Notes: generated from the sequence alone by a model not told the origin. Numbered from the stretch's first letter, positions 35,779 through 45,801 are shown. The stretch is DNA of 64,000 nucleotides from an uncultured Sphingomonadaceae bacterium (GCA_947501325.1 CANMVC010000001.1:124001-188000), one strand, 5' to 3'. Numbers and translations: made by a program.

Positions 35779-35907
35779 CGATATTCTCCAATTGATCGGA
35801 ATTGCCTGATAGCGGGAACCGGATGCGGGTCCAATGGGTTTTAGCTAGGCGCGCTTGCTCTTTATCTTTATTTCGCGCAGTCTTACCGCCAACAGGAGAA
35901 GAAGCCC

Positions 35908-36813
35908 ATGCGTTTAGATGATCTGGATCCCAGCAAAAATGTCCGTGACCACGGAAGAGGCGGCGGAGGCAGAGGATTTGGCGGCGGCAGTGGCGGTGGT
36001 GGTCTGGGACTGCTTCTGAGCTTTCTCCCAATGTTGCTGGGCCGCAAAATGGGGTGTGGGACGATTCTTCTTATTGGCGGCGCGGCACTGGCATTTATGT
36101 ATTTTGGCGGAGGCGCAAGCATGTTGACCGGCGGGAGCCAAGCAGGTGGTTCTGGCGATGCGGTTGCTTATGACACGCAGGAAGAAGTTTTTGCCGGTCA
36201 GGTGCTGGCCTCAACCGAACAGACTTGGTCGAGATTATTTCAAGCGAACGGATCCCAATATCAACCCACGACGATCAACTTCTATCAAGGTGGCGTGAGT
36301 TCCAATGGTTGCGGTTCTGCCAGCTCAGCAGCAGGGCCCTTTTATTGCCCTGCCGATCAAGGCATTTATCTTGATACGTCTTTTTTCAATGAACTGGAAA
36401 CGAGAATGGGCGCCAAAGGTGACTTTGCTAAAGCCTATGTGATCGCTCACGAAGTTGGTCACCATATCCAGACATTGAGCGGTGTTTCCAAGCAGGTTCG
36501 TCAAGCCCAAAGCCGCGCCAGCAAAGCCGAAGGCAATGCCCTTCAGGTTCGGATGGAGTTGCAAGCGGATTGCTATGCCGGTGTTTGGGCGGCTCAAAAT
36601 GCGGATCGCATGGAACCGGGCGATGTCGAAGAAGGCCTGACCGCTGCCCATGCCATTGGCGATGATACTCTCATGCGCAGCTCTGGACAGCGTCCGGTGG
36701 AAAGCATGTTTACCCATGGTAGTTCCGAGCAGCGCATGGCGTGGCTCAAAAAGGGCATGCAAACGGGCGATCCGGCCGCCTGCGATACATTCGCAAGCGG
36801 CGCGGTTCGTTAG
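35908..36813 (+). CDS. Neutral zinc metallopeptidase, YpfJ family
   Basis: 301 residues, inner-membrane anchored. MRLDDLDPSKNVRDHGRG is followed by a Gly-rich linker, one transmembrane helix (about 50-70) and the Zn-protease domain. Motifs: VFAGQVLASTEQTWSRLF, SAAGPFYCPADQGIYLDTSFF, and the zinc site HEVGHH at 181-186, with downstream MELQADCYAGVWA giving the third ligand. Substrate unknown. It is convergent with creD. Confidence 0.93.
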   Translation: MRLDDLDPSKNVRDHGRGGGGRGFGGGSGGGGLGLLLSFLPMLLGRKMGCGTILLIGGAALAFMYFGGGASMLTGGSQAGGSGDAVAYDTQEEVFAGQVLASTEQTWSRLFQANGSQYQPTTINFYQGGVSSNGCGSASSAAGPFYCPADQGIYLDTSFFNELETRMGAKGDFAKAYVIAHEVGHHIQTLSGVSKQVRQAQSRASKAEGNALQVRMELQADCYAGVWAAQNADRMEPGDVEEGLTAAHAIGDDTLMRSSGQRPVESMFTHGSSEQRMAWLKKGMQTGDPAACDTFASGAVR

Positions 36814-36822
36814 GTCGTTCGC

Positions 36823-38244
36823 TCAGGTTGCAGCATTTTTCTGCAAGCTCCGCGACCAGTCTAGCCGGCGGGTCACGAACATCACTCCGGCGAGAGCGGC
36901 AAAGATCAGCAATGATCCGATGAGCAGCGAGTAAGCCTCAAGGCTCAGCAAGATATAGATCACGCCGTAAAGCGCGGCGAGCAAGCCGCCGATTATCGAT
37001 GCCCTGCGCCAACTGGACAGGACCGATGCGGCATAGGCCGTGATCAATCCAATGGTTGCCACCGAGGCTACAATATAAGCTAAGGCAAAGCCGATAATCT
37101 CGGCAAAGGCAAGCAACAGGATGAAGAATAGCACCAAAGCTACACCGACCAGTATGTATTGAACGGACGAAATCCTTACACCACCGATCAAGTCGAACAG
37201 CAAGAAGGCGACAAAGGTAAAGCCGATGAACAGGAAGCCATATTTCGTGGCACGGCTGACCTGGTCATAAAGATCAACAGGTTGGATCAAATTGACCGTT
37301 ACGCTCGACGCACTGTCCGCACCGCCGCCGTATGAATCGAAGGAACTGTTATTGTTTTGCGGATAAACCTGTTGTCCAGCCTGCGTGGATGTCAACGAGC
37401 TGCCGAGCGCCAGATTGGAAATACCATATTTTGCGGTAAAACCGTTTTCTGTCACTTCATTGTCGGGAAGAAATCCTCCGGTGAAGCTTGGATGTGGCCA
37501 TTTGGACGTGACGGACCAGTTGGTCTGCCCAGCATCCGGCACCATTGTCAGGCTCTCCGTTCCCCGGAATTTCACATCAAATTGCACAGCCATTTCGCCG
37601 TCTGCCAGCGCGGTCGCATCCAGCCACGAAAAGAAGCCGGTATTGCCGGTTTCGCCAAGCCCCTTACCCGGCTGAAGAACCAGCGATTGGCCATCGACGG
37701 TCAGCTTGTTATCTGCCGACAAGCCTCTCGCATCAGAAAGTCCAAAGCGGATTTCAGCGCGAGCAAAGTCGATATCCGCTGGGTCAATACCGGAACGGTT
37801 AAAATCTTCCGGCAATTTGAATGAGGCGGAACCGGTCACATTGGTATTGTAAATCACTACCTCATAGATGGAGCGGCTTTTCACTTCCGTCTGAATATCG
37901 CTATCGAAGTTCATGACTTCCGGCGAGATGTAAAGCTCACGCGTTACAACATTCGTGCGAGTAACGGTTTTGCCGTCCTGTTCCACCGATTCCTGGACTT
38001 TTGCTTTGTAAGGCAGCACGATTTTTGGTCCGGCAAAAACTTGTTTGCCTCCCCATCCGGTAACAATCGATTGCTCAGCCTGCTGGCTCTGGTTCTGACG
38101 ATCATAAATCAACAGCCAGCTTGCAAATAACGGGATTGCTAGCAGGAAGCCGGTGAGCAGTACCAAAAGAAACTTGGCACCCGGCGATCGCTCGCGCCGC
38201 GTTGGCTGTTCCGATAACGGATTATCTTCGGCGGTTTCAGTCAT
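36823..38244 (-). CDS. creD: Inner membrane protein CreD
   Basis: 473 residues. One N-terminal helix (about 28-48), a large periplasmic beta-rich domain (about 50-320, YKAKVQESVEQDGKTVTRTNVVTRELYISPEVMNFDSDIQTEVKSRSIYEVVIYNTN), then five or more C-terminal helices. The motif SVQYILVGVALVLFFILLLAFAE is family-typical. CreD affects envelope integrity and is regulated by CreBC in enterobacteria; no creBC is linked here. The ATG at 38244 has better spacing from GAGGG than that at 38250. Confidence 0.9.
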   Translation of the reverse strand: MTETAEDNPLSEQPTRRERSPGAKFLLVLLTGFLLAIPLFASWLLIYDRQNQSQQAEQSIVTGWGGKQVFAGPKIVLPYKAKVQESVEQDGKTVTRTNVVTRELYISPEVMNFDSDIQTEVKSRSIYEVVIYNTNVTGSASFKLPEDFNRSGIDPADIDFARAEIRFGLSDARGLSADNKLTVDGQSLVLQPGKGLGETGNTGFFSWLDATALADGEMAVQFDVKFRGTESLTMVPDAGQTNWSVTSKWPHPSFTGGFLPDNEVTENGFTAKYGISNLALGSSLTSTQAGQQVYPQNNNSSFDSYGGGADSASSVTVNLIQPVDLYDQVSRATKYGFLFIGFTFVAFLLFDLIGGVRISSVQYILVGVALVLFFILLLAFAEIIGFALAYIVASVATIGLITAYAASVLSSWRRASIIGGLLAALYGVIYILLSLEAYSLLIGSLLIFAALAGVMFVTRRLDWSRSLQKNAAT

Positions 38245-38359
38245 TATCATTTTCCCTCTAAATGCCTGTAATTGTTTGACTGCTGCTCTTGCAAGCCGCT
38301 GCCATTGCTCTAATCATAAACCTCATGCTCTTCCATCCGAGCGACGAATCGAGGCTTAC

Positions 38360-39523
38360 GTGCGACGAATTAACACATTGACCGATTGCCACAATGTGAA
38401 CGACTTTCGTTCTCTAGCTAAAAAACGCCTGCCTTTTCCGATCTTTGATTATATTGACGGCGCGGCGGACGACGAAGTCACCCGCCGCCGTAATACCGAA
38501 GCCTATGAAACGTGCGACCTTGTACCCAATGTCCTCGCCGGGGTCGAGACGATCGACATGAGCACAACCGTCATGGGTCAGAAACTCGCCATGCCGTTAT
38601 TCCTGTCCCCCACTGCACTACAGCGGTTATTCCACTGGCAGGGCGAACGCGGTGTGGCACGCGCCGCCGAAAAATTTGGAACTTTCTTTGGTATCTCCTC
38701 GTTGGCCACTGTCAGCATCGAAGAAATTGGCGAGAGCATCAGCACCCCCAAGATGTTCCAGCTCTACATTCACAAGGATAAGGGCCTGAACAAATCGATG
38801 GTGGAACGTTGCAAGGCCGCAAAGTTCGATGCGCTCACGCTAACGGTTGATACCATCGTTGGCGGCAATCGTGAACGGTGCCTGCGCTCGGGCTTTACCA
38901 GTCCGCCCAAAATCACCCCTGCAAGTTTTCTGAGCTATGCGACCAAACCAGCCTGGGCGCTCAACTATATGTTGCGAGAAAATTTTGAGTTGTCCAATCT
39001 GAAAGACCATGTTGCAGAGGGCACCAATGTTGCGCTGTCAGTGGCGGAATATTTCTCGACCATGCTCGATCAATCGCTCGACTGGACGACGGCGGAAGAG
39101 GTCCGCAAAGACTGGGGCGGGGAATTCTGTCTGAAAGGCATCATGTCGGTGGAAGATGCCAAGCGGGCAGTCGACATCGGCGCTACTGCCATCATGGTGT
39201 CGAACCATGGTGGGCGACAGCTGGATGGGTCGCGCGCGCCTTTCGATCAGCTCGCCGAGATTTGTGATGCAGTCGGCGACAAGATCGATGTGATCTGCGA
39301 TGGCGGCATCACCCGCGGCAGTCATGTTCTAAAGGCACTGAGCGTAGGGGCAAAAGCGTGTTCTGGCGGACGGCTGTACCTTTACGCGCTGGCAGCGGCT
39401 GGCCAAGCAGGGGTTGAACGTAGCCTCAGCCTGCTGCAAGCTGAGATAGAACGTGATATGAAACTTATGGGCGTGACGTCCGTTGATCAATTGAACCGCG
39501 ATAATTTGCGTTATCGGTTTTGA
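38360..39523 (+). CDS. FMN-dependent alpha-hydroxy-acid oxidising enzyme (lactate dehydrogenase/mandelate type)
   Basis: 387 residues from a GTG start at 38360 preceded by GAGG; the longer frame from 38153 is antisense to creD. Oxidises an L-2-hydroxy acid to the 2-oxo acid. FMN/substrate residues: FDYIDGAADDEVTRRRN, LFLSPTALQRLFHWQGERGVARAAEKF, YIHKDKG, CLKGIMSVEDAKRAV (Lys), the catalytic His and Arg in VSNHGGRQLDGSRAPF, and CDGGITRGSHVLKALSVGAKACSGGRLYLYALAAAGQAGV. It is of the LldD-like group; the natural substrate is not fixed by sequence. Confidence 0.92.
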   Translation: MRRINTLTDCHNVNDFRSLAKKRLPFPIFDYIDGAADDEVTRRRNTEAYETCDLVPNVLAGVETIDMSTTVMGQKLAMPLFLSPTALQRLFHWQGERGVARAAEKFGTFFGISSLATVSIEEIGESISTPKMFQLYIHKDKGLNKSMVERCKAAKFDALTLTVDTIVGGNRERCLRSGFTSPPKITPASFLSYATKPAWALNYMLRENFELSNLKDHVAEGTNVALSVAEYFSTMLDQSLDWTTAEEVRKDWGGEFCLKGIMSVEDAKRAVDIGATAIMVSNHGGRQLDGSRAPFDQLAEICDAVGDKIDVICDGGITRGSHVLKALSVGAKACSGGRLYLYALAAAGQAGVERSLSLLQAEIERDMKLMGVTSVDQLNRDNLRYRF

Positions 39524-39540
39524 AGACAAACAGGGAATAT

Positions 39541-40050
39541 ATGATGCAAAACCTCTTGAAACTAGCAACGATCAGTGCCGCGGCGCTGCTCCTAACCACT
39601 ACGGCACAGGCGCAAAAAGCTGACCCTGATGAGCCGATGGAAAAGCATGCGGAGGATGCGGTGACAACGCCGGCGAAGGATGTTGGCCTGAAAAAGACCG
39701 AAATCCCGGCTAAGCTTATCGCCATTCAAGATGATCCCTATTCTCTCTCCGGCCTGCGCCGGTGTGCCGCGATCATCCAGGAGGTCAAGGAATTGGACGC
39801 TGTATTGGCTCCCGATGTCAATGAGGAAGTCGATAAATCCAAAGCGGAGAAACGCGAAGAAACAGCTGGCCGAGTGGCTGGTGGAATTATTGGTGGATTG
39901 ATACCCTTTCGCGGGATTGTGCGAGAAATATCTGGCGCGGCAGGTGACGAGCGCAAATATAATGCGGCAGTTTATGCTGGCGTTGTCCGGCGCGGTTTTT
40001 TGAAAGGCGTTGGTCTAGAACGGGGTTGCAAGGCCCCTGCGCGTCCTTAA
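39541..40050 (+). CDS. Exported protein, paralogue A of a tandem pair
   Basis: 169 residues from the ATG at 39541 after CAGGGA. The signal peptide is MMQNLLKLATISAAALLLTTTAQAQ. The mature protein is charged and carries a glycine-rich hydrophobic hairpin AGRVAGGIIGGLIPFRGIVREISGA (about 120-145) like a small glycine zipper. Two cysteines (RRCAAI and RGCKAP) are conserved in the neighbour. Function unknown; probably envelope associated. Confidence 0.7.
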   Translation: MMQNLLKLATISAAALLLTTTAQAQKADPDEPMEKHAEDAVTTPAKDVGLKKTEIPAKLIAIQDDPYSLSGLRRCAAIIQEVKELDAVLAPDVNEEVDKSKAEKREETAGRVAGGIIGGLIPFRGIVREISGAAGDERKYNAAVYAGVVRRGFLKGVGLERGCKAPARP

Positions 40051-40098
40051 ACTAACATAGCGGGGCGATAACCTAAGGGGGCAGTTAGGGAAGGACTG

Positions 40099-40644
40099 AT
40101 GTCCGTCTACAAATCGACCGGCAATGCACTTGTGGCTTGTATATTCTGCTTTGCGGGCAATGCACAAGCGGAGATGCCGCATAGAGATCTGCCAATGCAC
40201 CAGCATGCCCAAAACGCTGTGATGCAACCCATCAAGGATGTGAACCTGCGAAAAGATCCGATTCCGCCCAAGCTGATTGCCGTGCAGCATCATCCCTATG
40301 ATTTGCAAAATATGCGCGGATGCAAGGCACTGGAAATTGAAATTGCGGAGCTCGACTATACATTGGGTCCGGATATAAACCAGTTGCCGGAACAAAGCGT
40401 TGCAGAAAAACGAGAGCAAGGCGTCAGTAGAGTAGCTGGGTCTTTGCTCGGTGGTCTAATACCCTTTCGCAGCGTGGTTCGTGAGTTAAGTGGTTCGAAT
40501 GCAGCCAAACGAAAATTTCAGGAGGCGATCGCAGCGGGTAATGCGCGCCGAAGTTTTCTAAAAGGTGTAGCGGTCACGAAAGGATGTCTAGCAGTACCAC
40601 AGCCTGTCCGGGTCGCTTTGGTATATGACATGACCGGGTTTTGA
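40099..40644 (+). CDS. Exported protein, paralogue B of a tandem pair
   Basis: 181 residues with signal peptide VACIFCFAGNAQA and a near ribosome site AAGGACTG. It shares with the preceding gene the blocks KDVxLxKxxIPxKLIAxQxxPY, CxxxxxEIxELDxxLxPDxN, EKREQGVSRVAGSLLGGLIPFRSVVRELSG and RRSFLKGVAVTKGC. It therefore arose by gene duplication. The unique N-terminal part is His/Met-richer (MPHRDLPMHQHAQNAVMQ). Function unknown. Confidence 0.7.
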   Translation: MSVYKSTGNALVACIFCFAGNAQAEMPHRDLPMHQHAQNAVMQPIKDVNLRKDPIPPKLIAVQHHPYDLQNMRGCKALEIEIAELDYTLGPDINQLPEQSVAEKREQGVSRVAGSLLGGLIPFRSVVRELSGSNAAKRKFQEAIAAGNARRSFLKGVAVTKGCLAVPQPVRVALVYDMTGF

Positions 40645-40667
40645 TGGTGTTCCGGCGCTGAAGCTGG

Positions 40668-41492
40668 CTAAGTTGCCGCAGATGCCTTCACAATCCAGAT
40701 TCCACCCGGCAAGGACACACGGCCATCTTTGTCAAACGGTTGCAATGCGGTCTTTAGCGCATTCAACAGCCGGGCTTTCAATATGTCATCGACCTCACCC
40801 AAAGCGCGCGATGCCGGGCCAATTTGCGATGAGAATCGGACTGCCCCATCGGCTCCACCGGATTGAGACAGGCAAATTTCAACTGCATGTGCTGCTATGG
40901 AGACATCCCCAAAACCGGCTCTGTGTAATATGCCTTCCAATCTTTCCGAATCAGCAAACGCAAAAGGACCGGGGGCGTGCGGGTCGGTCTCTGGTACTTC
41001 AGGCAACAGTGGCTTAATCGCCTGCATGGGAACCATCACCCACATATTGACTTTGGGCGTTTGCCAGCAGGCAAAAACCATTCGGCCACCGGCCTTCAGA
41101 TTGGAACGAATATTCGTAAAGGCTGCAATCGGATTTTCGAAGAACATCACGCCAAATCGCGAGATGATAAGGTCAAAGCCCTCATCATCCCTGTATTCTG
41201 CTGCGTCGGCCAATATCGTTTTCGCACGACCATCTGTACGAGATCGGGCCAAGTCCAGCATGGGTTTGGAAACATCGACGCCCGTAACATGCGCACCGGC
41301 ATTCGCTGCAAGTAATGTGGTTTCGCCGGTTCCGCAACCTATGTCGAGAACCCGTTCACCAGGAGCGATAGCAGCGGCATCCATCAGCAGAGATGTCACG
41401 GGTGCCAACATTGCATCCAGTGCATGCTGCTCTTCCGCCCATTTCAGACCTGCGTTGTCATTCCAATATTCAATCTGCTCGTCATTAGGCAT
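40668..41492 (-). CDS. Class I SAM-dependent methyltransferase (UbiE-like)
   Basis: 274 residues. The SAM motif is GERVLDIGCGTGETTLLAANAGAHVTGVDVSKPML; post motifs FDLIISRFGVMFFENPIAAFTNIRSNLKAGGRMVFACWQTP follow. The N-terminus NDEQIEYWNDNAGLKWAEEQHALDAMLAPV places it with the large group of methyltransferases of unknown small-molecule substrates. It lies 33 bases downstream of sdhA on the same strand, in the place where sdhB could be expected. Confidence 0.85.
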   Translation of the reverse strand: MPNDEQIEYWNDNAGLKWAEEQHALDAMLAPVTSLLMDAAAIAPGERVLDIGCGTGETTLLAANAGAHVTGVDVSKPMLDLARSRTDGRAKTILADAAEYRDDEGFDLIISRFGVMFFENPIAAFTNIRSNLKAGGRMVFACWQTPKVNMWVMVPMQAIKPLLPEVPETDPHAPGPFAFADSERLEGILHRAGFGDVSIAAHAVEICLSQSGGADGAVRFSSQIGPASRALGEVDDILKARLLNALKTALQPFDKDGRVSLPGGIWIVKASAAT

Positions 41493-41525
41493 AGAGCCGC
41501 CAATCAGTATGGAGCCAGCGACGAA

Positions 41526-43358
41526 TTAATAAACCCGCTTCTTCGGTTTGATGTAATCCGCTTCGTCGGTCAGCGTAAAGTCATGCACCGGACGATAGCT
41601 GATATCGACTTTACCGGTGCCGCGCGCCTTATCAGGACCGCCCCAACCGTCAAATGTCGCAACGGTGTGCTTCATCCATTCCTTATCATTCCGGTCTTCA
41701 TAATCTTCCTGCATATGGGCTCCGCGGCTTTCCTTCCGGTTAGCAGCGCTTTCCATCGTCACAACGGCTTGTGCCATCAAGTTGTCAAGTTCCAGGGTTT
41801 CGATGAGATCGGTATTCCAGATAAGCGAACGGTCAGTGACACTGACATCGCCCATTTTATTGTTCACAGCCCGCATCTCTTTGACACCTTGGGCCAGCAA
41901 TTCGTCATCGCGGAAAACGGCACAGTTTTTCTGCATTGTCTTTTGCATTTCCGTACGCAGCGCAGCAGTTGTTGTGCCGCCTTTCGCATATCGGAAATGG
42001 TCCAAACGAGCCAGCGACAGATCAGCGGAATCTTTCGGCAACGGTTTATGCGACGTACCGGGTTTTAGCCTCTCTTTCAGCCTTAAACCGGTAGCGCGAC
42101 CAAAGACGACGAGATCGATCAGGGAGTTGGATCCGAGACGATTGGCACCGTGAACCGACACACAGGCGGCTTCGCCTACAGAATAAAGACCCGGCACAAC
42201 CGCATCGGGATCATCTTTGGTGGGGTTCACCACTTCGCCGTGATAATTACAGGGTATGCCACCCATATTGTAGTGGACCGTCGGCACCACCGGTAGGGCT
42301 TGACGCGTCAGGTCAATACCAGCGAAAATCTTACCGGTTTCGGTAATCCCGGGAAGCCGTTCTGCCAAAACTTCGGGCGCAATGTGGTCGAGGTGGAGGT
42401 AGATATGATCTTTTTCTGGACCAACGCCGCGACCTTCGCGAATTTCGGTTGCCATGCAGCGAGACACCACGTCCCGAGACGCAAGATCTTTTGCGCTTGG
42501 CGCATAGCGTTCCATGAAACGCTCGCCTTCGGAGTTGGTCAGATAACCGCCCTCCCCGCGTGCGCCTTCGGTAATCAACACGCCCGCACCGTAAATGCCG
42601 GTCGGGTGAAACTGAACAAATTCCATATCCTGCAACGGCAAGCCTGCACGCAGCGCCATGCCGCCGCCGTCACCGGTACAAGCATGAGCAGAGGTTGCGC
42701 TATAATAACAACGCCCAGAACCGCCGGTTGCCAGCACAATCGCGTGCGCGCGGAAGCGGTGGATGGAACCATCTTCCAAGCAGATAGCGATCACGCCGCG
42801 GCATTCGCCGTCTTCCATGATCAGGTCGATCGCAAAATATTCAATGAAGAAATCCGCGTCATATTTCAGGCTCTGTTGATAGAGCGCGTGAAGCATCGCA
42901 TGACCAGTCCGGTCTGCTGCGGCACAAGTCCGCTGTACCGGAGGACCATCGCCCATATTCTGCATATGGCCGCCAAAGGGACGTTGATAGATAGTACCAT
43001 CTTCGTTCCGTGAAAACGGTACGCCAGCATGCTCCAACTCATAAACCGCCTGAGGCGCTTCGCGGACGAGATATTCAATCGCATCCTGGTCACCGAGCCA
43101 ATCCGAGCCTTTAACCGTGTCATACATATGCCAGGACCAGTGATCTGGCGTATTGTTACCCAAGGAAGCGGCAATGCCGCCCTGTGCTGCAACGGTATGC
43201 GAACGGGTCGGAAAAACCTTCGTAATACAAGCTGTTTTCAGGCCAGCTTCGGCGGAACCCATGGTTGCGCGCAAACCGGACCCACCGGCACCCACGACAA
43301 CCGTGTCGAAAGTATGATCAATAATCTTGTAGGCGGGCTTTGAATCTATGTCAGTCAT
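41526..43358 (-). CDS. sdhA: Succinate dehydrogenase flavoprotein subunit
   Basis: 610 residues. Oxidises succinate to fumarate at covalently bound FAD on the cytoplasmic face of complex II. FAD motif [21 protein letters not shown]; the flavinylated histidine is H54 in [10 protein letters not shown]; active-site blocks [56 protein letters not shown] and [19 protein letters not shown]. The C-terminus ends as usual, [23 protein letters not shown]. It is coupled to sdhD by a shared base. Confidence 0.98.
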   Translation of the reverse strand: MTDIDSKPAYKIIDHTFDTVVVGAGGSGLRATMGSAEAGLKTACITKVFPTRSHTVAAQGGIAASLGNNTPDHWSWHMYDTVKGSDWLGDQDAIEYLVREAPQAVYELEHAGVPFSRNEDGTIYQRPFGGHMQNMGDGPPVQRTCAAADRTGHAMLHALYQQSLKYDADFFIEYFAIDLIMEDGECRGVIAICLEDGSIHRFRAHAIVLATGGSGRCYYSATSAHACTGDGGGMALRAGLPLQDMEFVQFHPTGIYGAGVLITEGARGEGGYLTNSEGERFMERYAPSAKDLASRDVVSRCMATEIREGRGVGPEKDHIYLHLDHIAPEVLAERLPGITETGKIFAGIDLTRQALPVVPTVHYNMGGIPCNYHGEVVNPTKDDPDAVVPGLYSVGEAACVSVHGANRLGSNSLIDLVVFGRATGLRLKERLKPGTSHKPLPKDSADLSLARLDHFRYAKGGTTTAALRTEMQKTMQKNCAVFRDDELLAQGVKEMRAVNNKMGDVSVTDRSLIWNTDLIETLELDNLMAQAVVTMESAANRKESRGAHMQEDYEDRNDKEWMKHTVATFDGWGGPDKARGTGKVDISYRPVHDFTLTDEADYIKPKKRVY

Positions 43359-43747
43359 TAAGCGACCACTCCGGTAAAGGCGACCTTGGCAACAGCGAAA
43401 ATTCCAAGCGCTGCTCCGCCAACGGCGAAAAAGTTAAGCAAGATGATGATGCCGAATTTCAGCCCATGATCAGGAACATAATCCTCAATCAATACCTGAA
43501 GCCCAAGCCTCAGATGCCAGAAAATGCTAACCAGCATCAACATCATTGGAACCGCCACCAGCGGCGAGGAAAGCCAACCGACAAGCAGTTCATATTCATA
43601 ATTGGGCAGTCTCAGTAATGAGATTAAAAGCCAAGCAATCAACGCGAGGTTACCGACAGCAGTAACGCGCTGAATGATCCAATGGTGGGCGCCTTCTTGA
43701 GCAGAGCCAAGACCGCGAACTTTGCCAATATTTGTTCCTGATCCCAT
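43358..43747 (-). CDS. sdhD: Succinate dehydrogenase membrane anchor subunit
   Basis: 129 residues with three membrane helices. [32 protein letters not shown] and [29 protein letters not shown] are the SdhD signatures; the histidine in FWHLRLG is the likely heme ligand and the DY pair is quinone-near. The start at 43747 (ATG) is preferred to the TTG at 43759, which would overlap sdhC. Confidence 0.94.
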   Translation of the reverse strand: MGSGTNIGKVRGLGSAQEGAHHWIIQRVTAVGNLALIAWLLISLLRLPNYEYELLVGWLSSPLVAVPMMLMLVSIFWHLRLGLQVLIEDYVPDHGLKFGIIILLNFFAVGGAALGIFAVAKVAFTGVVA

Positions 43748-43751
43748 CGTC

Positions 43752-44150
43752 TTATCCAATCAACTTTGAAGAGATGAAAAACCAGAGTGCGGCGGTCGAA
43801 AGCAGAGCCAATCCGGGCACAGCAGCCGACCAAAGCTTATTCGTCTGGAGTTCATAACCTGCCCCTGCATCAAGCACAAAATGGCGCAGGCCGGAATATG
43901 TATGTTCGAACAGGGCGAAAGTCATACCGATCATCACAATGAAGCCAGGAATGCTCGTCATGATACCGACGAAAAACTCATAAGATTCCGGTCCAGCTGA
44001 AATACTGTATAACCACCACACCAATATAGGTGCACCGAGCAAGGCGAGTGCATCACCTGTGGCCCGGTGAAGGATGGAGACTAGCATAGCCGGTCCCCAT
44101 TTATAAATTCCCAAATGCGGCGATAAAGGCCGGTTTGTTGGTTTAACCAA
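43752..44150 (-). CDS. sdhC: Succinate dehydrogenase cytochrome b556 subunit
   Basis: 132 residues. The start is set as TTG at 44150 because AGGGGA precedes it at correct spacing and it yields the standard N-terminus VKPTNRPLSPHLGIYKW; the frame is open further, to 44306, but that part is not SdhC-like. Signatures: SILHRATGDAL (quinone-site Ser/Arg) and FALFEHTYSGLRHFVLDAG with the heme histidine. Three helices. First gene of sdhCDA. Confidence 0.93.
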   Translation of the reverse strand: MVKPTNRPLSPHLGIYKWGPAMLVSILHRATGDALALLGAPILVWWLYSISAGPESYEFFVGIMTSIPGFIVMIGMTFALFEHTYSGLRHFVLDAGAGYELQTNKLWSAAVPGLALLSTAALWFFISSKLIG

Positions 44151-44389
44151 TTTTTGTCCCCTGATCAGAGACCCCGCGTATCGCTGGAGTCTTTGTAAAC
44201 GAACCAGTGCTTTAGCGAAAACGCAGCCGCATGCAAACAAGATAGCGGGGTTTTTCTGCCCTGCATGTCCGCTTTTTAGATGCAAAGGGGCGCCGAACGC
44301 ATGCAAATCCAGAAAGCGCTATTAAAAATATCAGCCGTTGGGCATCTCTTGTTGGACCTTTGGCCGTCCCGGCCTTATTCATCCATCGC

Positions 44390-45109
44390 ATGACCAACAG
44401 AAAAACACATATACTAGTGACAGGCGCCAGCCGCGGTATTGGCAAGGCGATATTGGAAAGCTTTGACGCAGCCGATATTGCCGCAGTGGGCCAGAGCACG
44501 ACAGGCGACAATGGCCTGTTGCAATCGGATTTTGCTAGCGCCGATGATGTTTCTCGATTTTGGCAGGAGGCGTTGGACCAGCTTGATGGTCGGATCGATA
44601 TTCTCATCAACAATGCCGGCATATTTGATCCCAACCCAATAGCAAGCGCAGAAGAACTATGGCTCGATAGCTGGCAGCGGACCATGCAGATCAACCTTAC
44701 CGCATCTGCGCAATTATGCCGCTTGGCGGTGCTGCATTTTCAGGAAAGCCAAGCCCACGGCCGGATCATCAATATCGCCAGTCGCGCCGCTTATCGCGGG
44801 GACAGCCCTGAGCATTGGCACTATGCAGCCTCCAAAGGTGCCATGGTCGCAATGACAAAAACGATCGCGCGCGCTTATGCCAGCGAAGACATTCTCGCCT
44901 TCGCCATTTGCCCGGGTTTCACCATGACCGGCATGGCCGAAGACTATCTGGAAAGCCGCGGGGGCGACAAGTTGCTGCGGGACATTCCTCTTGGCCGCGT
45001 GGCGCAACCGGAAGAGATTGCGTCTATGGCGAAATATTGCGCGCTTGATGCCCCGCCATCCATGACCGGCGCCGTGCTCGACGCCAATGGTGCGAGCTTT
45101 GTCCGATGA
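44390..45109 (+). CDS. Short-chain dehydrogenase/reductase
   Basis: 239 residues from the ATG at 44390. NAD(P) motif VTGASRGIGKAILESF, NNAGIFDPN, the catalytic Ser/Tyr/Lys in NIASRAAYRGDSPEHWHYAASKGAMVAMTKTIARAY and the final MTGAVLDANGASFVR. FabG-like but substrate unknown. Its stop overlaps the next start (ATGA), so the two genes are translated together; it is divergent from sdhC. Confidence 0.9.
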   Translation: MTNRKTHILVTGASRGIGKAILESFDAADIAAVGQSTTGDNGLLQSDFASADDVSRFWQEALDQLDGRIDILINNAGIFDPNPIASAEELWLDSWQRTMQINLTASAQLCRLAVLHFQESQAHGRIINIASRAAYRGDSPEHWHYAASKGAMVAMTKTIARAYASEDILAFAICPGFTMTGMAEDYLESRGGDKLLRDIPLGRVAQPEEIASMAKYCALDAPPSMTGAVLDANGASFVR

Positions 45110-45801
45110 TCGCGCGGGAATTAATGGGGGCGGCGAAAATTCCCGGCGGCAATGAGCATGGTGGCGAATTACGATTATTCCGCCGAGAGCTCAAACATGC
45201 CGATGAATTCTCGATCATGCTGGGACGCATCGAACTGATGAACAGCCGTATGAGCGGATCAGAAGAAGCACTGGCCACAATGAGCTGCGAAAAACTGACC
45301 AAATCAAATCCGCGCGTCCTGATTGGCGGCTATGGCATGGGATTCACCCTTCGCGCCGCGCAAGCCGTGCTGCCGGAAGGCGCTACTATCGTGAATGCTG
45401 AGCTTATTCCGGCCATATTGGAATGGGCACGCGGGCCCATGCGCGAGCTAACCAACAATTGTCTGGACGATCCGCGCGTGGAGACCATAGTGGGCGATGT
45501 CAGCGACGTTATCGCGGCTGCGCCGAACCAGCATTATGATGCCATTTTACTGGATGTCGACAATGGCCCAGATGGCTTGACCCAAGATGACAACGAACGG
45601 CTCTATGGTTTCAACGGGCTGGACGCAGCCAAATCGGCGCTGCGAACCGGTGGGATCCTCGCCGTCTGGTCCAGCGCCCCTGACCCGGCCTTCACGCGCC
45701 GGTTGCAGCAATCGGAATTTGCGGTCGAGACGAAGACTGTTAGCGCCCGAAGCAATGGCAAGGGAGCCAAACACGTAATCTGGTTGGCCAAAAATCCTTA
45801 A
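45106..45801 (+). CDS. Spermidine-synthase-like SAM-binding protein
   Basis: 231 residues. Rossmann core typical of the SpeE fold: PRVLIGGYGMGFTLRAAQAVLPEGATIVNAELIPAILEWARGPM, VETIVGDVSDVI, YDAILLDVDNGPDGLTQ and ALRTGGILAVWSS. The N-terminal polyamine-binding tetramer domain is reduced and the usual acidic substrate loop is altered, so true polyamine synthesis is doubtful. Coupled to the SDR by a 4-base overlap. Confidence 0.78.
   Translation: MIARELMGAAKIPGGNEHGGELRLFRRELKHADEFSIMLGRIELMNSRMSGSEEALATMSCEKLTKSNPRVLIGGYGMGFTLRAAQAVLPEGATIVNAELIPAILEWARGPMRELTNNCLDDPRVETIVGDVSDVIAAAPNQHYDAILLDVDNGPDGLTQDDNERLYGFNGLDAAKSALRTGGILAVWSSAPDPAFTRRLQQSEFAVETKTVSARSNGKGAKHVIWLAKNP

Noticed and set aside
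38153-38359. N-terminal 69-residue extension of the alpha-hydroxyacid oxidase
   Set aside because: This part is antisense to creD and unlike the family; the GTG at 38360 has a ribosome site and gives the usual length.
44151-44306. Longer sdhC start
   Set aside because: The added 52 residues are not SdhC-like; the TTG at 44150 has a clear ribosome site and the canonical N-terminus.
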